64,000 bases of DNA from Burkholderia sp. WSM2232 (lineage in GTDB: Bacteria > Pseudomonadota > Gammaproteobacteria > Burkholderiales > Burkholderiaceae). The position numbers and the translations under genes are program-made. The notes under the pieces were generated by a model. The model saw nothing but the letters and a program-made list of their open reading frames with translations. It was not told the DNA's origin and made no database searches. Positions within the stretch are counted from its first letter, which is position 1. Each line of letters starts with the position of its first letter. Where the stretch lies: the NCBI RefSeq assembly GCF_000472545.1, contig NZ_AWZV01000019.1, positions 1-64,000 on the forward strand, written 5' to 3'. This document shows, piece after piece, positions 63,654 through 64,000 of the stretch.

Positions 63654-64000
63654 TCAGGCCTCGAGGGCGAGCGTGGCAAAGGTGGCAAGCCAATGCTCGC
63701 CCATGTAGTCTCCTGCTACATGCGGCAGCGCACTTTGCAGATGGCGCTCCGCGGACTCGAGCAGCACGGTGCGGCGTATGTCGCCCGCAGGCAGCGCGCG
63801 GGCCAGCGAGCGCTGGCACCAGGCGCGGCTCAGATTGAGACCGTCGAGGTGCGCGATCTTGCCGTCGGTGCGGTCCGTGATCGTCGCCGGTTCGAAAAGC
63901 GTGGCGGGCTTTTTTGCGCCGAGGTCGGGTAGAAAGCGCCCAAACCAGTCGACGAATTGCGCGGGCGGCAACACGCGGCGCATCAATTCGGCTTCCATCA
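63654..64000 (-). CDS. DUF2891 family protein, C-terminal part (truncated by window)
   Basis: About 115 residues are visible on the minus strand and the frame continues past the right edge. The segments DGKIAHLDGLNLSRAWC and YMGEHWLATFATLALEA match the C-terminal region of DUF2891, a helical family of unknown function. The stop is at 63654-63656. The N terminus and start lie outside the window. Confidence 0.8.
   Translation of the reverse strand, partial: MEAELMRRVLPPAQFVDWFGRFLPDLGAKKPATLFEPATITDRTDGKIAHLDGLNLSRAWCQRSLARALPAGDIRRTVLLESAERHLQSALPHVAGDYMGEHWLATFATLALEA

Overview
The window is GC-rich, densely coded DNA that looks like a replicon of a soil or plant-associated beta-proteobacterium of the Burkholderia/Paraburkholderia group. 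I infer this from the style of the proteins, the many LysR/LacI/TetR regulators, two carbohydrate ABC import systems, aromatic-acid catabolism and a DNA polymerase II. No rRNA, tRNA, CRISPR array, intact insertion sequence or integrase was recognised.

Region by region. (1) 0.2-6.2 kb: a quinate/shikimate catabolic cluster. It has a fused 3-dehydroshikimate dehydratase (quiC-like) divergent from type II dehydroquinase, an NAD-type quinate/shikimate dehydrogenase and an MFS importer, with a TetR regulator facing the cluster across a bidirectional terminator. (2) 6.3-9.8 kb: an L-2-keto-3-deoxyarabonate dehydratase-like gene with an FAD oxidoreductase, divergent from a LysR regulator. (3) 10-13 kb: a divergent class A penicillin-binding protein. 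(4) 13-25.4 kb: sugar uptake. A FrcBCA-like ABC importer with a ROK regulator is followed by a LacI-controlled operon of ABC ATPase, GH42 beta-galactosidase, binding protein and two permeases. (5) 25.5-32 kb: a motility-like island. It encodes a cNMP-binding/winged-helix/FliG-like fusion, MotA- and MotB-like proteins, a cNMP-binding flavoprotein that lacks the thioredoxin reductase CxxC, and a chemoreceptor; two sigma-28-like promoters are visible. This is the most unusual part of the window. (6) 32-45.3 kb: mixed accessory genes (secreted propellers, GST, PoxB-like enzyme, SDR, FrnE-like protein, DUF2322) and a DUF2946/TonB-receptor/PepSY metal-related operon. (7) 45.4-51.5 kb: a TPR glycosyltransferase-like protein, an ArsR/SRPBCC/DUF1801 operon, and a LysR/nitrilase-like pair in which the nitrilase lacks its cysteine. 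(8) 51.8-58.1 kb: a gallate/protocatechuate meta-cleavage cluster (GalD-like tautomerase, double-HTH LysR, GntR, LigB, LigA, AAHS transporter). (9) 58.2-64 kb: a membrane protein, a possible porin remnant, a Tat/lipoprotein phosphoesterase, DNA polymerase II, a PRC-barrel protein and a truncated DUF2891 gene.

Together the genes describe an organism that imports plant-derived sugars and hydroxyaromatic acids. Dehydroshikimate from cluster 1 would yield protocatechuate, a possible substrate of the LigAB-type dioxygenase in cluster 8. All family assignments come from reading translations and remembered family motifs; no database search was run.
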